Source: Rhizobium sullae (lineage in GTDB: Bacteria > Pseudomonadota > Alphaproteobacteria > Rhizobiales > Rhizobiaceae). Taken from it: a stretch of DNA of 64,000 nucleotides. The DNA is taken from the NCBI RefSeq assembly GCF_025200715.1, contig NZ_CP104144.1, forward strand, positions 2,232,001 to 2,296,000, written 5' to 3'. Below the pieces are notes generated by a model. The model had not been told where the DNA came from. It did no database searches and saw nothing but the letters and a program-made list of their open reading frames with translations. A program made the translations under genes and the position numbers. Positions 9,302-19,121 of the stretch are shown piece after piece. The first letter of the stretch is position 1. Each line of letters begins with the position of its first letter.

Positions 9302-9373
9302 TCCCCTGCCGACTCCACCAAGAACGAAGTCTTTATTAACAAGATTCGTTAGTAAAGGAATCGTTCCTCGTTC

Positions 9374-10948
9374 CTAGACTTCTGGAAAGGTGGTGGTACG
9401 ATCGGAACCGGTCGTTTGATGCCCCGCCTGTCGCAGCAGGCCCTCGAGGCAGGTCGCCCATTCCTTGTTGCCATCTCTGAACGGACCAAGCGCATCGCCG
9501 GCAGGCTCCGGGAGATCGCCTGCAGCGGCGGCGAAGCGGCGAGCCTCCTGACTATCTCCCACGGCCGTGTGGCAGCACGCCTGAATGCGGAGCAGCGCCG
9601 GCCAGTCAGGCCGCGCCTTTAGCGCCGCACGCCCCGTGTCGAGCGCGCCCTCGAGGTCGCCCGAAAAGAACAGCGCAAGCATCAAGAGGCTGAACCAGAC
9701 CGCATTCTGAGGATCGTGGGGGTTGAGTTCGAGGCCGCGAGCCAGCGGCTTTCGCGCACCGGCCGCATCGCCCACGAAAAGACGGGCCATGCCGAGCACG
9801 AGATACCCCAAGGCGAAGCTCGGACCGAGTTCGATGGACCGTTCCGCTGCGAGGATCGCCTGGTTAGCCCTGCCTGTGTAGGCCGACACAATCGCCAGCG
9901 CATAGTGGGCATACGGATTCCGGGCGTCGAGATATATCGCCCGCAGGGCCGCATCGAGTCCTTCCTTCCCGTCCGAGGCGGGATTTTCCGTCCAGCCATA
10001 GGCGATGAGGCCTGCGTTGACCCGCGCCCGCCAGATCTGCGCCTCTGGCAGCATGGGATCGAGCTCCGCGGCCTCTCGGAAGAATCGCCGTGCGAGAAGG
10101 TGGGTTGGCTGCGTTACCTTGTGAAAATTGAATGTACCTTGCCGTACAAGGTCCCAGGCGGTCACGTTGCCGGTGTGCGGAGCAACCTGAAGTCCATGGC
10201 GCAAGAGCAGTTCGGGCTCGACCGCAGCTGCGATCCGCTCGGCGATGGCGTCCTGCACCGCAAATACCTCGACCACTTGAAGATCGTAATGTTCGGACCA
10301 GACGGTGGCGCCCTTGATTGCGTCGGCGAGGTGCACCGATATCCGCATCCGATCGCCGGTATGCCGGATGGCTCCATCCACCAGAAAATCGACGCCAAGG
10401 TGGTGCGCGATAGACTTCGGATCCCTCGGGCCGTTCCTCAATGCGAAACTCGCCCCACGCGACGCGACGCGGAACCATCGGAACCGAGCAAGCGCCATGA
10501 TCAGGTCGTCGGCGATACCGTCGGCCAGATATTGTCTCTCGGCATCGCCGCCGAGATTCTCGAAAGGCAGTACTGCAATCCCGGGGCTGGATCTCGCCTC
10601 CGAATGCCTTGGGCTATCGGGTCCGTCGGTCCGGCGCTCCACCGGACTGGAAAATCTGTATCCGACCCGCGGGACCGTGACGATCCAGTCGCCGCCGTCT
10701 GATGCCGGGCCGAGCAGCTTGCGGAGGGCAGCAATCTGAACGGAAAGATTACTCTCCTCGACGGCGAGGCCCGGCCAAACGACATCCATCAGCGCCGACT
10801 TGGTGACGACACGCCCATCTGCAGCGAGTAGAACGGCAAGCAGCGAAGCGCCACGGGCGCCGATGGCGACAGGCCGATTGTCACGGAGAAGGCATCCGTT
10901 CTCGGCAATGAACTCGAAGGGGCCGAATGCAAGGCGCTGGGTGCTCAT
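9374..10948 (-). CDS. Winged-helix transcriptional regulator with TolB-like and TPR region
   Basis: About 524 residues from the ATG at 10948 (MSTQRLAFGPFEF); an upstream start at 11083 would run into the divergent gene. The first 100 residues form an OmpR/PhoB-type DNA-binding winged helix (VEESNLSVQIAALRKLLG, VPRVGYRF). A region with IAVLPFENLGGD and YLADGIADDLIMALARF follows, as in CadC/adenylate-cyclase-like regulators. Then come tetratricopeptide-like repeats. No membrane segment is evident, so it is probably a soluble regulator whose TPR part binds a protein or peptide partner. It diverges from the cupin-RidA pair, its likely target. Confidence 0.8.
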   Translation of the reverse strand: MSTQRLAFGPFEFIAENGCLLRDNRPVAIGARGASLLAVLLAADGRVVTKSALMDVVWPGLAVEESNLSVQIAALRKLLGPASDGGDWIVTVPRVGYRFSSPVERRTDGPDSPRHSEARSSPGIAVLPFENLGGDAERQYLADGIADDLIMALARFRWFRVASRGASFALRNGPRDPKSIAHHLGVDFLVDGAIRHTGDRMRISVHLADAIKGATVWSEHYDLQVVEVFAVQDAIAERIAAAVEPELLLRHGLQVAPHTGNVTAWDLVRQGTFNFHKVTQPTHLLARRFFREAAELDPMLPEAQIWRARVNAGLIAYGWTENPASDGKEGLDAALRAIYLDARNPYAHYALAIVSAYTGRANQAILAAERSIELGPSFALGYLVLGMARLFVGDAAGARKPLARGLELNPHDPQNAVWFSLLMLALFFSGDLEGALDTGRAALKARPDWPALLRIQACCHTAVGDSQEARRFAAAAGDLPEPAGDALGPFRDGNKEWATCLEGLLRQAGHQTTGSDRTTTFPEV

Positions 10949-11067
10949 GATTGGGGATGATACGCCCGATTTCGGAATTTTTTGGAATTTTTCGGCCCTC
11001 GTTTCAGGACTTGCGCCGGCTCCGCGAGCAAACTCAGCTCCATGCAGCAGTTGAGGTCCTGAGAGCG

Positions 11068-11502
11068 ATGAAGAACGAAGCAATGCAACCGAAAAATGCT
11101 CATGTATTAACCGCGAAAATCGTAGGCGGGAGTGACAGCTATGTCGCCGAGCAGGGATCTGTCTATCGCTCGGGAGTCTCGGCGGAGAGCGTCGGATCCA
11201 GCATCCTGTGGCTCGGGATGATATCGCTCCCCGCAGGGAGACGAACCAGCGCCCATCGCCATCAGGGACACGAGACGGCCCTGCTTATGACCGCAGGCAA
11301 AGAGATCGAGATTTGGTCGGGGGCCGGGCTCGAACGGTGCGAAAAGGTCTTCCCCGGCGACTACCTATTCATTCCGGCCGGCGTTCCGCACGTGGCCGTC
11401 AATCGCAGCACGGAAACCGCCGAGTTCCTCGGTGCCCGCAACGACCCCGCAGCGAACGAGAGCGTCGTGCTGATGCCGGAACTCGACGACATCGTACCCT
11501 AA
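11068..11502 (+). CDS. Cupin-domain protein
   Basis: 144 residues from ATG 11068 (ATG 11083 is possible). The cupin fold shows in SAHRHQGHETALLMTAGKEIE and in GDYLFIPAGVPHVAVN, with metal-type histidines HRHQGHE and a second His in PHV. Its substrate cannot be read. It sits 19 bases ahead of a RidA-family gene and opposite a TPR regulator, so the pair probably acts in one small catabolic or detoxifying step. Confidence 0.75.
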   Translation: MKNEAMQPKNAHVLTAKIVGGSDSYVAEQGSVYRSGVSAESVGSSILWLGMISLPAGRRTSAHRHQGHETALLMTAGKEIEIWSGAGLERCEKVFPGDYLFIPAGVPHVAVNRSTETAEFLGARNDPAANESVVLMPELDDIVP

Positions 11503-11521
11503 TCAGGCCGGGAGGTGCGCT

Positions 11522-12004
11522 ATGGCCATCATTGAACAACGTCTGGCCGCTATGGGTCTGGAACTGCCCGAGCCTCTGAAAGTGCGCGAAGGGCTGCATA
11601 TGCCTTTCGCCTGGGTCCGGGTGCGCGGCACGCGCGCCTACATCTCGGGTCACGTCGCGTGTAACCGGGATGGGACATTGGCAAGGCCCCTCGGCAAGGT
11701 CGGGACCGAGGTTTCGCCGGAGCAGGGTTACGCGTCAGCGCGGCTCGTTGCCCTGGCCCATCTCGCGAGCCTCAAGCGGGCTGTCGGGAACCTCGATCGG
11801 GTTACGGCCTGGCTGCGCGTCTTCGCCATGGTGAATGTTGCTCCGGGATTCAATGAGACGCCGCTTGTCACAAACGGTTATTCTGACTTGATACTGGAGC
11901 TGTACGGGCCTAACGCTGGCGCTCACGCCCGCTCGTCCATCGGCATGGCCATCCCTTTGAACGCGCCCGTAAACTGCGAAGCGGAAGTGGAAATTGACGG
12001 GTGA
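11522..12004 (+). CDS. RidA/YjgF-family protein
   Basis: 160 residues. The pattern AYISGHVACNRDGTLA, then a helix with LASLKRAVGNLDRVTAWLRVFAMVN and the end RSSIGMAIPLNAPVNCEAEVEI fits the trimeric YjgF/UK114 fold. Classical RidA hydrolyses reactive 2-aminoacrylate-type imines; the conserved substrate-binding arginine is seen here as ARSSIG. It follows a GGGAGG site shortly after the cupin gene. It is the first of two RidA-type genes in the window (see 26626). Confidence 0.8.
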   Translation: MAIIEQRLAAMGLELPEPLKVREGLHMPFAWVRVRGTRAYISGHVACNRDGTLARPLGKVGTEVSPEQGYASARLVALAHLASLKRAVGNLDRVTAWLRVFAMVNVAPGFNETPLVTNGYSDLILELYGPNAGAHARSSIGMAIPLNAPVNCEAEVEIDG

Positions 12005-12046
12005 CCGCTTAGGATCGATCTTTAACCGTCTTCGAATCCCAAGGCC

Positions 12047-12130
12047 GTCTACAAAAAGCGTAGCGTCGTCGAGCGCATGTTCTGCCGCCTCAAGGATCGC
12101 CGGCGCATCGCTTGTCGGACGCTAAGCGGC
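12047..12130 (+). mobile_element. IS5-family transposase scrap
   Basis: A stretch translating as YKKRSVVERMFCRLKDRRRI matches the end of the DDE domain of IS5-type transposases, where the motif around VERxFxxLKxFRRIATR carries the last catalytic Glu. No full gene or inverted repeats remain. The rest of 12005-12265 shows nothing recognisable. Confidence 0.6.
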
Positions 12131-12265
12131 GCGGTCGATCGCTACCCACTTGCAGATCAGAGCGACCCGGGCCGGCCCTACGGGCCCAGGTCTCCTGAGA
12201 CGATTCGGCGTTGCACGTTCTCCAACTGAATCCCTGAGGCATGGATGCTGCGACGACGCGATTGC

Positions 12266-13657
12266 TTAAGAAACGTGGTTGAACACGATCATTTTGTCGT
12301 CGGCCATCTCTTCCATCGTCCAGGGAATGCCGCCGACCCCGTATCCCGACTGCCGGCGCCCTGCAAACGGCATCCAGTCGGTCCGGAAAGCGGTGTGGTC
12401 GTTCACGAGCACAGCCGACGCATCCAGACGCTTCGCCGCCCTCAGGGCAACTGCCATGTCGGAGGAAAAGATGCTCGCCTGGAACGCATATGGCAACGCG
12501 TTGGCAATGCGGATTGCCTCGTCAAGTTCGCTGTAACGATATACGCAGGTCAGTGGCCCGAAAACCTCGAGACGAGATACCCTGGCGTCTTCGGGAGGAT
12601 CAAGAAGGACCGAAGGCAGGAGGGTGGTCTCTGACATCCGCCCTCCTCCGAGCTGCCTGGCGCCGGCGTCAACCGCTTCCTTGATCCAGCTCGCGACACG
12701 TTCGGTCTCGCGTGGCAGGATGAGCGGTCCGACCTCTGTCTCTTTCAGTGTCGGATCACCGACACGAAGGGTGCCGACCTTGGCGGCGAGAGTGTCCGTG
12801 AACGCGGTCAGAATGTCCTCATGCACGAAGAGACGCTGCGCGGACACGCAGACCTGCCCGGCATGATAATAGCCGCCTTTGACAATGGCACCGACGATCA
12901 CGTCGAGGTTTGCGCTGCGGTCAACGATGACGGGCGCCGCCCCGCCGTGCTCGAGCGCGCATCTGGTGCCTGGCGAAAGCTTGCTCTTGAGGTACCACCC
13001 AACTTTCGCAGAGCCGATGAAGCTTAAAAACGCGACGCGGTGATCGGTTGCGAACGCTTCGGCAAGCGCATTGTCCTCCGTAACGAATGTCTGACACCAC
13101 CGCTCATCGAGGCCGGCTTGCCAGAGCAACTTGGCAATCTCCACGCAGGAAACCGGCGTCGTCGCCGCCGGCTTTATGATCACCGGGCAACCGACGGCGA
13201 TTGCTGGCGCGATCTGGTGGATGACGAGATTGAGCGGATGGTTGAACGCCGAAATCGCCGCCACCACGCCCATCGGCTCCTTGGTGGTGAAGGCCCATCG
13301 ATTCGTGCTGGCAGCAGTAAGTCCCATCGGGATTTCCTTGCCGCCGAAGTTACGGAGTTCGTCGGCCGCGTTGACGAGGCCGTCGATCGCGCGTGTAACC
13401 TCAATGACCGCATCCGTAAGCGGCTTGCCGCCCTCGCGAGCGATCATCATTGCAAAGCGGTCACGGTTCTCCTCCAAAAGCTCCGACGCCTTTCTCAGGA
13501 TCGCCATCCTCTGATGCGCTGGCAGCCAGGCATCGCGGTCGGCGAAGGCTTTCGCGGCGACAGAAAGCTTGTGATCGAGAGCCGCGGCATCGTCGGCTGG
13601 GACTTCCGCGATGAGTTCGCGATCAAACGCCTGGTAAACCTTCAAGTTGAGCGGCAT
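12266..13657 (-). CDS. NAD(P)-dependent aldehyde dehydrogenase
   Basis: 463 residues of the aldehyde dehydrogenase superfamily. Visible: the cofactor motif SFIGSAKVGWYL, the general-base Glu in ALEHGG, the catalytic Cys in YHAGQVCVSAQR and the C-terminal DWMPFAGRRQSGYGVGG. It oxidises an aldehyde to an acid, or to a CoA ester; the substrate is unknown. ATG 13657 was chosen because it follows the ThDP-enzyme stop directly, so the two form one transcript. Together they could oxidise an aldehyde made by the ThDP enzyme. Confidence 0.85.
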   Translation of the reverse strand: MPLNLKVYQAFDRELIAEVPADDAAALDHKLSVAAKAFADRDAWLPAHQRMAILRKASELLEENRDRFAMMIAREGGKPLTDAVIEVTRAIDGLVNAADELRNFGGKEIPMGLTAASTNRWAFTTKEPMGVVAAISAFNHPLNLVIHQIAPAIAVGCPVIIKPAATTPVSCVEIAKLLWQAGLDERWCQTFVTEDNALAEAFATDHRVAFLSFIGSAKVGWYLKSKLSPGTRCALEHGGAAPVIVDRSANLDVIVGAIVKGGYYHAGQVCVSAQRLFVHEDILTAFTDTLAAKVGTLRVGDPTLKETEVGPLILPRETERVASWIKEAVDAGARQLGGGRMSETTLLPSVLLDPPEDARVSRLEVFGPLTCVYRYSELDEAIRIANALPYAFQASIFSSDMAVALRAAKRLDASAVLVNDHTAFRTDWMPFAGRRQSGYGVGGIPWTMEEMADDKMIVFNHVS

Positions 13658-13658
13658 C

Positions 13659-15305
13659 TCAGATCTCCAATATCGCGGGGAGCCGTTCACGGAGCTCCTT
13701 CACCAGCACCCGTTCGTTTTCCGAGTAGTCGACCGGGACGGTCACCAGATGCACGCCGCCGCCGGAGAACGCATTTTCGAGAACCTGTTCGAACTGGCCG
13801 ATGTCATCGACCCTGGTCCCGCTCGCACCGTAGGACTCGGCATATTTTACGAAGTCGGGATTTGCGAACGTCATGCCGAAGTCAGGGAACCCGTCGACGG
13901 CCTGCTTCCAGCGGATCATTCCGTACGCACGGTCCTCGATGACGAGGACGACGAGGTTCAGTTTCATGCGCACCGCCGTCTCGAGTTCCTGGCTGTTCAT
14001 CATGAATCCGCCGTCGCCGCAGATCGCCATGACACGGCGATCGGGGTGGAGCATCGAGGCGACCATGGCCGAGGGCAGCCCTGCTCCCATCGTGGCAAGC
14101 GCGTTGTCGAGCAGCAGCGTGTTCGCCATCTTCGTCCGATAATTCCGGGCAAACCATATCTTGTACATGCCGTTGTCGAGCGCGAGGATGCCGTCGTGCG
14201 GCATCACCTCACGGATGTCGTGGACAAGGCGCTGGGGCGTGAAGCGGTCCTCGGTGGCGCGGGCCGCGATGCGCTCGAGGATACGCTCCCTGAGGTGGAG
14301 CAGTGCCTGGGCGTTCGGGAGCCGGCCTTCAATGCGATCGGCAAGCGCCTTAAGCGACGGCCCGATGTCGCCGATCACCTCCGACTGTGGAAAATAGACC
14401 TGTTCGACGGTCGCCGGCTGGTATCCGACATGGACGACATGAGGGCCGCCCTTACCCATTATGAACGGCGGCTTTTCGATCGTATCGTGGCCGATGGTAA
14501 TGATCAGGTCGGCCTGCTCGATGGCCTCATGGACATAGTCCCGCTCCGAAAGCGCGGCCGTGCCCATATAAAGTTCGGTCCCGCCTGGAACCGTGCCCTT
14601 GCCCATCTGGGTCGTGAAGAACGGGATGCGGGTGCGCAAGACGAACTGCGCAATGTCGGACGTCGAGCGCGGGCGCGAGGCAGCGGCGCCGAACATCAGC
14701 AGCGGACGTTTCGCTGCAGTGATGAGGGCGGCGGCGCGATCAAGCGCCGCATTGCTTGCGGTCGGCAGCTCGAGCTGATGCGGCGCGACCATGGCCATCG
14801 GCTGACATTCCTCGGCGGCGATGTCCTCCGGGAGCTCCAGGTGAACGGGGCCTGGCCTTTCCTCCTGCGCAATCCGGAACGCTTCCCTGACCGTCGTCGG
14901 GATCATCTGCGGCGATACGATCTGCCTTGCGAGCTTGGTAAGCGGCTTCATCGAGGCAACGACATCGACCACCTGGAACCGGGCCTGGCGAGACGACAGG
15001 ATACCTTTCTGACCGGTAATCATCACCATCGGCATCGCGCCGAGCAGCGCGTATGCCGCACCCGTCGAAAGGTTCAATGCACCCGGCCCAAGCGTCGCCA
15101 GGCACACCCCCGGTTTTCCCGTCAGGCGGCCGTAGGTCGCAGCCATGAACGCGGCCGCCTGTTCGTGGCGGGTGAGCACCAACTGGATTGACGATTTGCG
15201 GATGGACTCGACGACGTCGAGGTTCTCTTCGCCGGGAATGCCGAAGATGCGGTCGACACCTTCGTTCTCAAGTGCGGCCACGAGAAGATCAGAGCCTTTG
15301 GTCAT
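13659..15305 (-). CDS. ThDP-dependent enzyme, acetolactate synthase-like
   Basis: 548 residues with the three domains of ThDP enzymes. The catalytic Glu is in TRHEQAAAFMAATYGR near residue 50. The central domain has LMFGAAASRPRS. The ThDP-Mg motif is GDGGFMMNSQELETAV. It resembles catabolic acetolactate synthase large subunits (no FAD-typical small subunit gene nearby) but could be another 2-oxoacid decarboxylase or carboligase. It is the first gene of a two-gene operon with the aldehyde dehydrogenase. Confidence 0.8.
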   Translation of the reverse strand: MTKGSDLLVAALENEGVDRIFGIPGEENLDVVESIRKSSIQLVLTRHEQAAAFMAATYGRLTGKPGVCLATLGPGALNLSTGAAYALLGAMPMVMITGQKGILSSRQARFQVVDVVASMKPLTKLARQIVSPQMIPTTVREAFRIAQEERPGPVHLELPEDIAAEECQPMAMVAPHQLELPTASNAALDRAAALITAAKRPLLMFGAAASRPRSTSDIAQFVLRTRIPFFTTQMGKGTVPGGTELYMGTAALSERDYVHEAIEQADLIITIGHDTIEKPPFIMGKGGPHVVHVGYQPATVEQVYFPQSEVIGDIGPSLKALADRIEGRLPNAQALLHLRERILERIAARATEDRFTPQRLVHDIREVMPHDGILALDNGMYKIWFARNYRTKMANTLLLDNALATMGAGLPSAMVASMLHPDRRVMAICGDGGFMMNSQELETAVRMKLNLVVLVIEDRAYGMIRWKQAVDGFPDFGMTFANPDFVKYAESYGASGTRVDDIGQFEQVLENAFSGGGVHLVTVPVDYSENERVLVKELRERLPAILEI

Positions 15306-15939
15306 GGATGGGTGCCCGTGCTGGTTGGCGTGTCGATCGGTCGAGGGTTCCAGGATTGGAAGACGGCAACTCTGAAGATAGGCGCCTTTGCGGCGTAGTC
15401 CAATCGGATTTGGCGCCGGTTCTGACGGGGCGCCATCGGCTCATCGATTGTTGCCTTCAACGAGAAAGTCTGTCGCGACGGCCAGCCACCTGATATTCTC
15501 CCCCAACCTTGGAGATCAGGCTCGGGATGAAGCCGATCTCGATTCCCGGTCCGCCCGATCCGGGCTTTGCGAGGCAGAACGGCTACGGCTGGCTGCGTCA
15601 ACAGGTCATGCGCCTGCTGAGCTCCGGCATCAGGAGAAAATCGAAACGCCGCCCAAAGGATCGGCCATTCGTTTCTCTCCGTGACAACGAACGGCGGGCA
15701 GCTCGGAAACATCACCTCCCTGATCGAGGGGGTCAAATCCGCCCAGTGATGGACGGATCTTCCCGTTCGAGAGGACCACGAGGCGCTGGGACTGCGCCGA
15801 AACGGGTCGTGCGGAGGGGAAGGTCATGGGCGCGGTGCAGTGACGCCCGGGCTGGCGAACACGATCCTGTTAGGGCATGCTCGCGTGCTAGCGGACAGGA
15901 AGCGTCAGGTTGGTTTCTTGTATGCGGATGCGAGCAGCA
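15306..15939. other. Intergenic stretch, no recognisable gene
   Basis: About 630 bases ahead of the ThDP enzyme. Open frames cover it on both strands (for example 15509-15943 plus with PISIPGPPDPGFARQNGYGW), but no family is recognisable and the frames contradict each other. It probably holds the ThDP operon promoter plus decayed sequence. Confidence 0.45.
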
Positions 15940-16722
15940 CTAAAATGCGGCGTAGCTGCGCCATAAAACATAAAGGCTGACGCAGAAGACGACCCACCGG
16001 AAGATCTGGGCAAGTGCGTTTCGATGGGTTGCCAGCCGACTGGCGGCTATGGTGCCGACAATTCCGCCACCAATGCCGCCGGCAATAAAGTATCCAGCGG
16101 TCAGCCAATCTACAAAGCCAGACGCGGCATAGTTTGCGGCCGTCATCAGACCGAAAGTGCCGACAGCGAGAAGTGACGTGCCGACCGCATTGATGAGGGG
16201 CATGCCGGTGGAAAGTAAGAGGCCCGGGACGATGAGGAAGCCACCGCCTATTCCGAAAAAGCCCGAGCTCAGTCCGGTTACAAACGCAACCAAGCTCGTC
16301 TTCCCATGCGTCCGGATCGTCAGCGATTGTGCTGTGACATCTGGCTGGCTCCTCGTCTTTCGCATGACAACACTGACGAACATCATCAATAGGCCGAACA
16401 TGAAGAGCAAGCTTTGCCCCTCGGCGATCTTTCCAAGGCTCGAACCCAAATAGGCGCCGAGTGACCCGGTGATCGCGAAGATAACGGCGCATCGCCACCA
16501 GACGTGGCCCTTAATGGCATGACCGGCCAGGTTGAGGTAGGCGTTGACCGAAACGCCAAGGGCGCCGGTGCCGATCGCCATATGAACATCGCGCATCCCG
16601 ACGACGTAGATCAACAGGGGCGTGGCGAGGATCGACCCGCCTCCGCCAATCAGACCGAGCGTACATCCGATCAGCGATCCTGAACCGATCGCGAGTAAAA
16701 GCTGCTGGAGAGAACCATCCAC
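15940..16722 (-). CDS. TauE/SafE-family sulfite/sulfonate exporter
   Basis: 260 residues, about eight membrane helices arranged as two repeats. Each repeat carries the family glycine-rich turn: LGLIGGGGSILATPLLIYVV near the start and SSGFFGIGGGFLIVPGLLL in the middle. The family exports sulfite, sulfoacetate and related anions. It lies four bases after the persulfide-dioxygenase-like gene, which fits disposal of sulfite made by that enzyme. Confidence 0.85.
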   Translation of the reverse strand: MDGSLQQLLLAIGSGSLIGCTLGLIGGGGSILATPLLIYVVGMRDVHMAIGTGALGVSVNAYLNLAGHAIKGHVWWRCAVIFAITGSLGAYLGSSLGKIAEGQSLLFMFGLLMMFVSVVMRKTRSQPDVTAQSLTIRTHGKTSLVAFVTGLSSGFFGIGGGFLIVPGLLLSTGMPLINAVGTSLLAVGTFGLMTAANYAASGFVDWLTAGYFIAGGIGGGIVGTIAASRLATHRNALAQIFRWVVFCVSLYVLWRSYAAF

Positions 16723-16726
16723 TTCG

Positions 16727-17605
16727 TTACGAACCCCAGACCGATCCTGGCAGCGCGTCGAGCGGGATCTTCAGATAACGCCGGCCATTTTCCTCGGCCT
16801 GAGGCAATTCCCCTCCACGGATATTGACCTGTAGCGCATGCAAGATGAGCTTTGGCATCGGCAATGTCCTGTCGCGGGTCTCTCGAAGCCTGATGAAGTC
16901 CCTCTCTGATTGGCCGGCCACGTGCGGGTTTTTTTCCTTCTGGTCCGCGACCGAACTCTCCCACAGAGCCTGGCGCCCCCCCGGCATATAGTCGTGCCCG
17001 GTGAAGAGGCGGGTTTGGTCGGGTAGGCTCAAAATGTCCTGAATTGAGTGCCACAGGCTGGCTGCACTGCCGCCTGGAAAATCTGCGCGGGCAGAGCCGC
17101 AATCGGGCATGAAAAGTGTGTCGTGAATGAACGCTGCATCGCCGATGACATAGCTGATCGACGCCAATGTATGTCCTGGCGAATGCATGACGCGGGCTTG
17201 CAATTCACCGATGTTGAATGTCTCGCCGTCGCAAAACAGCCGATCCCATTGTGAGCCGTCGCAGGCGAGATCCGGCCAGTTATAGATCTGTTGCCAGATC
17301 TTCTGCACTTCCGTCACATGCTCGCCGATCGCTGTCGGCGCGCCGGTGCGTGACTTGAGATAACGTGCAGCCGAAAAGTGATCGGCATGCGGATGGGTAT
17401 CCAGAATCCACTCGAGCGTCAGATCGTGGCTGTTGACATAGTCAAGGATACGGTCCGCATTTGTCGTTGCTGTCGAGCCAGACTTTTCGTCAAAGTCGAG
17501 CACTGGATCGATGATGGCGCATTTACGCGTACTCGGGCATGCAACGACATACTGGATACTGCCCGTGCGAGTATCGTAGAACCCAGCGACTTCAGGCTTT
17601 CGCAT
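16727..17605 (-). CDS. MBL-fold hydrolase, persulfide dioxygenase-like (ETHE1/Blh type)
   Basis: 292 residues of the metallo-beta-lactamase fold. Metal motifs in order are THPHADH, MHSPGHT, a late Asp in FMPDCGSARADFPGG, and GHDY. The DxGSARxDFPGG and GHDY signatures are typical of ETHE1-type persulfide dioxygenases, which oxidise glutathione persulfide to sulfite. The start is ATG 17605, which overlaps the end of the preceding gene by 14 bases; the longer frame to 17668 is inside that gene. Neighbours on both sides support a sulfur-oxidation chain. Confidence 0.8.
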   Translation of the reverse strand: MRKPEVAGFYDTRTGSIQYVVACPSTRKCAIIDPVLDFDEKSGSTATTNADRILDYVNSHDLTLEWILDTHPHADHFSAARYLKSRTGAPTAIGEHVTEVQKIWQQIYNWPDLACDGSQWDRLFCDGETFNIGELQARVMHSPGHTLASISYVIGDAAFIHDTLFMPDCGSARADFPGGSAASLWHSIQDILSLPDQTRLFTGHDYMPGGRQALWESSVADQKEKNPHVAGQSERDFIRLRETRDRTLPMPKLILHALQVNIRGGELPQAEENGRRYLKIPLDALPGSVWGS

Positions 17606-19097
17606 AGGCTGTGCCTTCTGTGGCTGCGGCTCGCGGAAAGAATCTAGCCCGGTGCGGATCGACGTCATAGTCGGATTCGAAGGTCGTTGCGTCGGCCGCG
17701 ATCTGCGCCACTGAATCGAGAATGAATTGTACCTTCTCGTCCGGCAGCAGAACGCTGAAATTCAGCCGGATGAAGCCGGGTTTCTTGATCTCCTCTCCGA
17801 AGAGAATGGCTTGCCTTATCTCCTCGGACTGCTGGTCATCGATCGACAACAGTCGATGGACGTATGGTCCGGCACAGGCGCAGCCACCGCGGGCCTGGAT
17901 ACCAAACCGGTCGCTCAGCATGCGCGTGATCAACTGCTGGTGGACATACCCGCCCTTTGCGTTTTTCACCCGGAAGGAAAAAATCGGCAGCCGGTCGGGG
18001 TCGGATAGACCGAGGAGCTCCAGTTGCGGCACGGCCTTCCAAGCGCTGAATGCACGCTGCGCAAGCTCGCGATTGCGCCTTACCATCGTATCAAGCCCGA
18101 TCGCATCCTTGACGATGAAGGCCAGCGCGGCACGTATGTCGCCGACCACGTTCGGCGTGCCGGCTTCCTCGCGGGACTCAAGACTGTCACTGTAATCATG
18201 CGTCTTCGGCGAGACGAACTTCACCGTCCCGCCGCCTGGCCACGACGGTTTATTCGTCGAAAGCGCGTCTCGACGGAGGATCAAGATCCCGGAGGCGCCG
18301 GGACCGCCGATGAATTTGTGAGGTGAGACAACGATGGCGTCGATCTCCGCATCAGTGGCGGGCGACATGGAAATCGGCACATAGGGGCCTGCGCCCGCGT
18401 AGTCCCAAATCATCTTTGCACCGGCAGCCTTCACTATCGCTGTGATTGTCGCGACATCGCTGGTGATGCCTGTGATATTCGATGCAGCAGACAGGCTGCA
18501 TATCGTCAGATCTGGCGATCCGTCCCCCAGCGCCTCTTTGAGAAGGGACAGGTCAGGCCCGCCGGACCCATGCTCGGCGATCTCAACGATCTCTGCTCCG
18601 CTCTCCCGCCAGGGCAGAATATTGGAGTGATGCTCATAGGGGCCGATAATGATCCGGGGGCGCTTGCCCGCGGCGGCAGCTTCGGCAACACCGAACAGCT
18701 TGACGAGGCGGTTGATCCCCGATGTCGCGCCGGAGCCGGTGAAGATCACGGCATGCCGTTCGGTGGCACCGCAGAACCCGCCGATCAGCGCGCGTGCCTC
18801 CCGCCGCATCCGGGTCATGAAACCTCCGCAGTAAGAAGCTTCCGTGTGACTGTTGGCGTAATAGGGAAGCACCTCCTCCAGGACGAAGTGCTCGATCTGA
18901 TGGAGTGCGCGGCCTGATGCGACATAGTCGGCGTAAACCAGGTCCTTTTCCCCGTAAGGCCCGGCTATTTTCGCGGTCGCGCCGACGAGTCCATCTCTAA
19001 GGTCGGCAGTCACGCCCGCATTTCTCAGACTCTGGCGGAACCTGGAAAGAGGGGTTGCGGTCTGACTTGTCGCTGGGCGAACGGCTTCCACGGTCAT
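17592..19097 (-). CDS. Class V aminotransferase / cysteine-desulfurase-like PLP enzyme
   Basis: 501 residues. PLP-binding Lys is in VVSPHKFIGGPG; an early FTGSGATSGINRLVKLF binds phosphate; a Cys-rich loop GIQARGGCACAGPY sits where desulfurases carry the catalytic Cys. The protein is about 100 residues longer than IscS/SufS, with a C-terminal tail. Inference: it may take sulfur from cysteine or a related thiol as persulfide for the MBL enzyme encoded downstream. It is the first gene of the operon and faces the Lrp gene across a 94-base control region. Confidence 0.75.
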   Translation of the reverse strand: MTVEAVRPATSQTATPLSRFRQSLRNAGVTADLRDGLVGATAKIAGPYGEKDLVYADYVASGRALHQIEHFVLEEVLPYYANSHTEASYCGGFMTRMRREARALIGGFCGATERHAVIFTGSGATSGINRLVKLFGVAEAAAAGKRPRIIIGPYEHHSNILPWRESGAEIVEIAEHGSGGPDLSLLKEALGDGSPDLTICSLSAASNITGITSDVATITAIVKAAGAKMIWDYAGAGPYVPISMSPATDAEIDAIVVSPHKFIGGPGASGILILRRDALSTNKPSWPGGGTVKFVSPKTHDYSDSLESREEAGTPNVVGDIRAALAFIVKDAIGLDTMVRRNRELAQRAFSAWKAVPQLELLGLSDPDRLPIFSFRVKNAKGGYVHQQLITRMLSDRFGIQARGGCACAGPYVHRLLSIDDQQSEEIRQAILFGEEIKKPGFIRLNFSVLLPDEKVQFILDSVAQIAADATTFESDYDVDPHRARFFPRAAATEGTAYAKA

Positions 19098-19121
19098 TCT
19101 CCTTGGCTCGGGATATTGACA

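Noticed and set aside
9716..10702. 328-codon open frame on plus opposite the TPR regulator
   Set aside because: Shadow of the regulator; no motif or start signal.
13647..15191. 514-codon open frame on plus opposite the ThDP enzyme
   Set aside because: No family motifs; the minus strand has complete ThDP motifs.
15509..15943. Open frame with a proline-rich start in the gap before the ThDP operon
   Set aside because: No recognisable family, and overlapping frames on the other strand are equally long.
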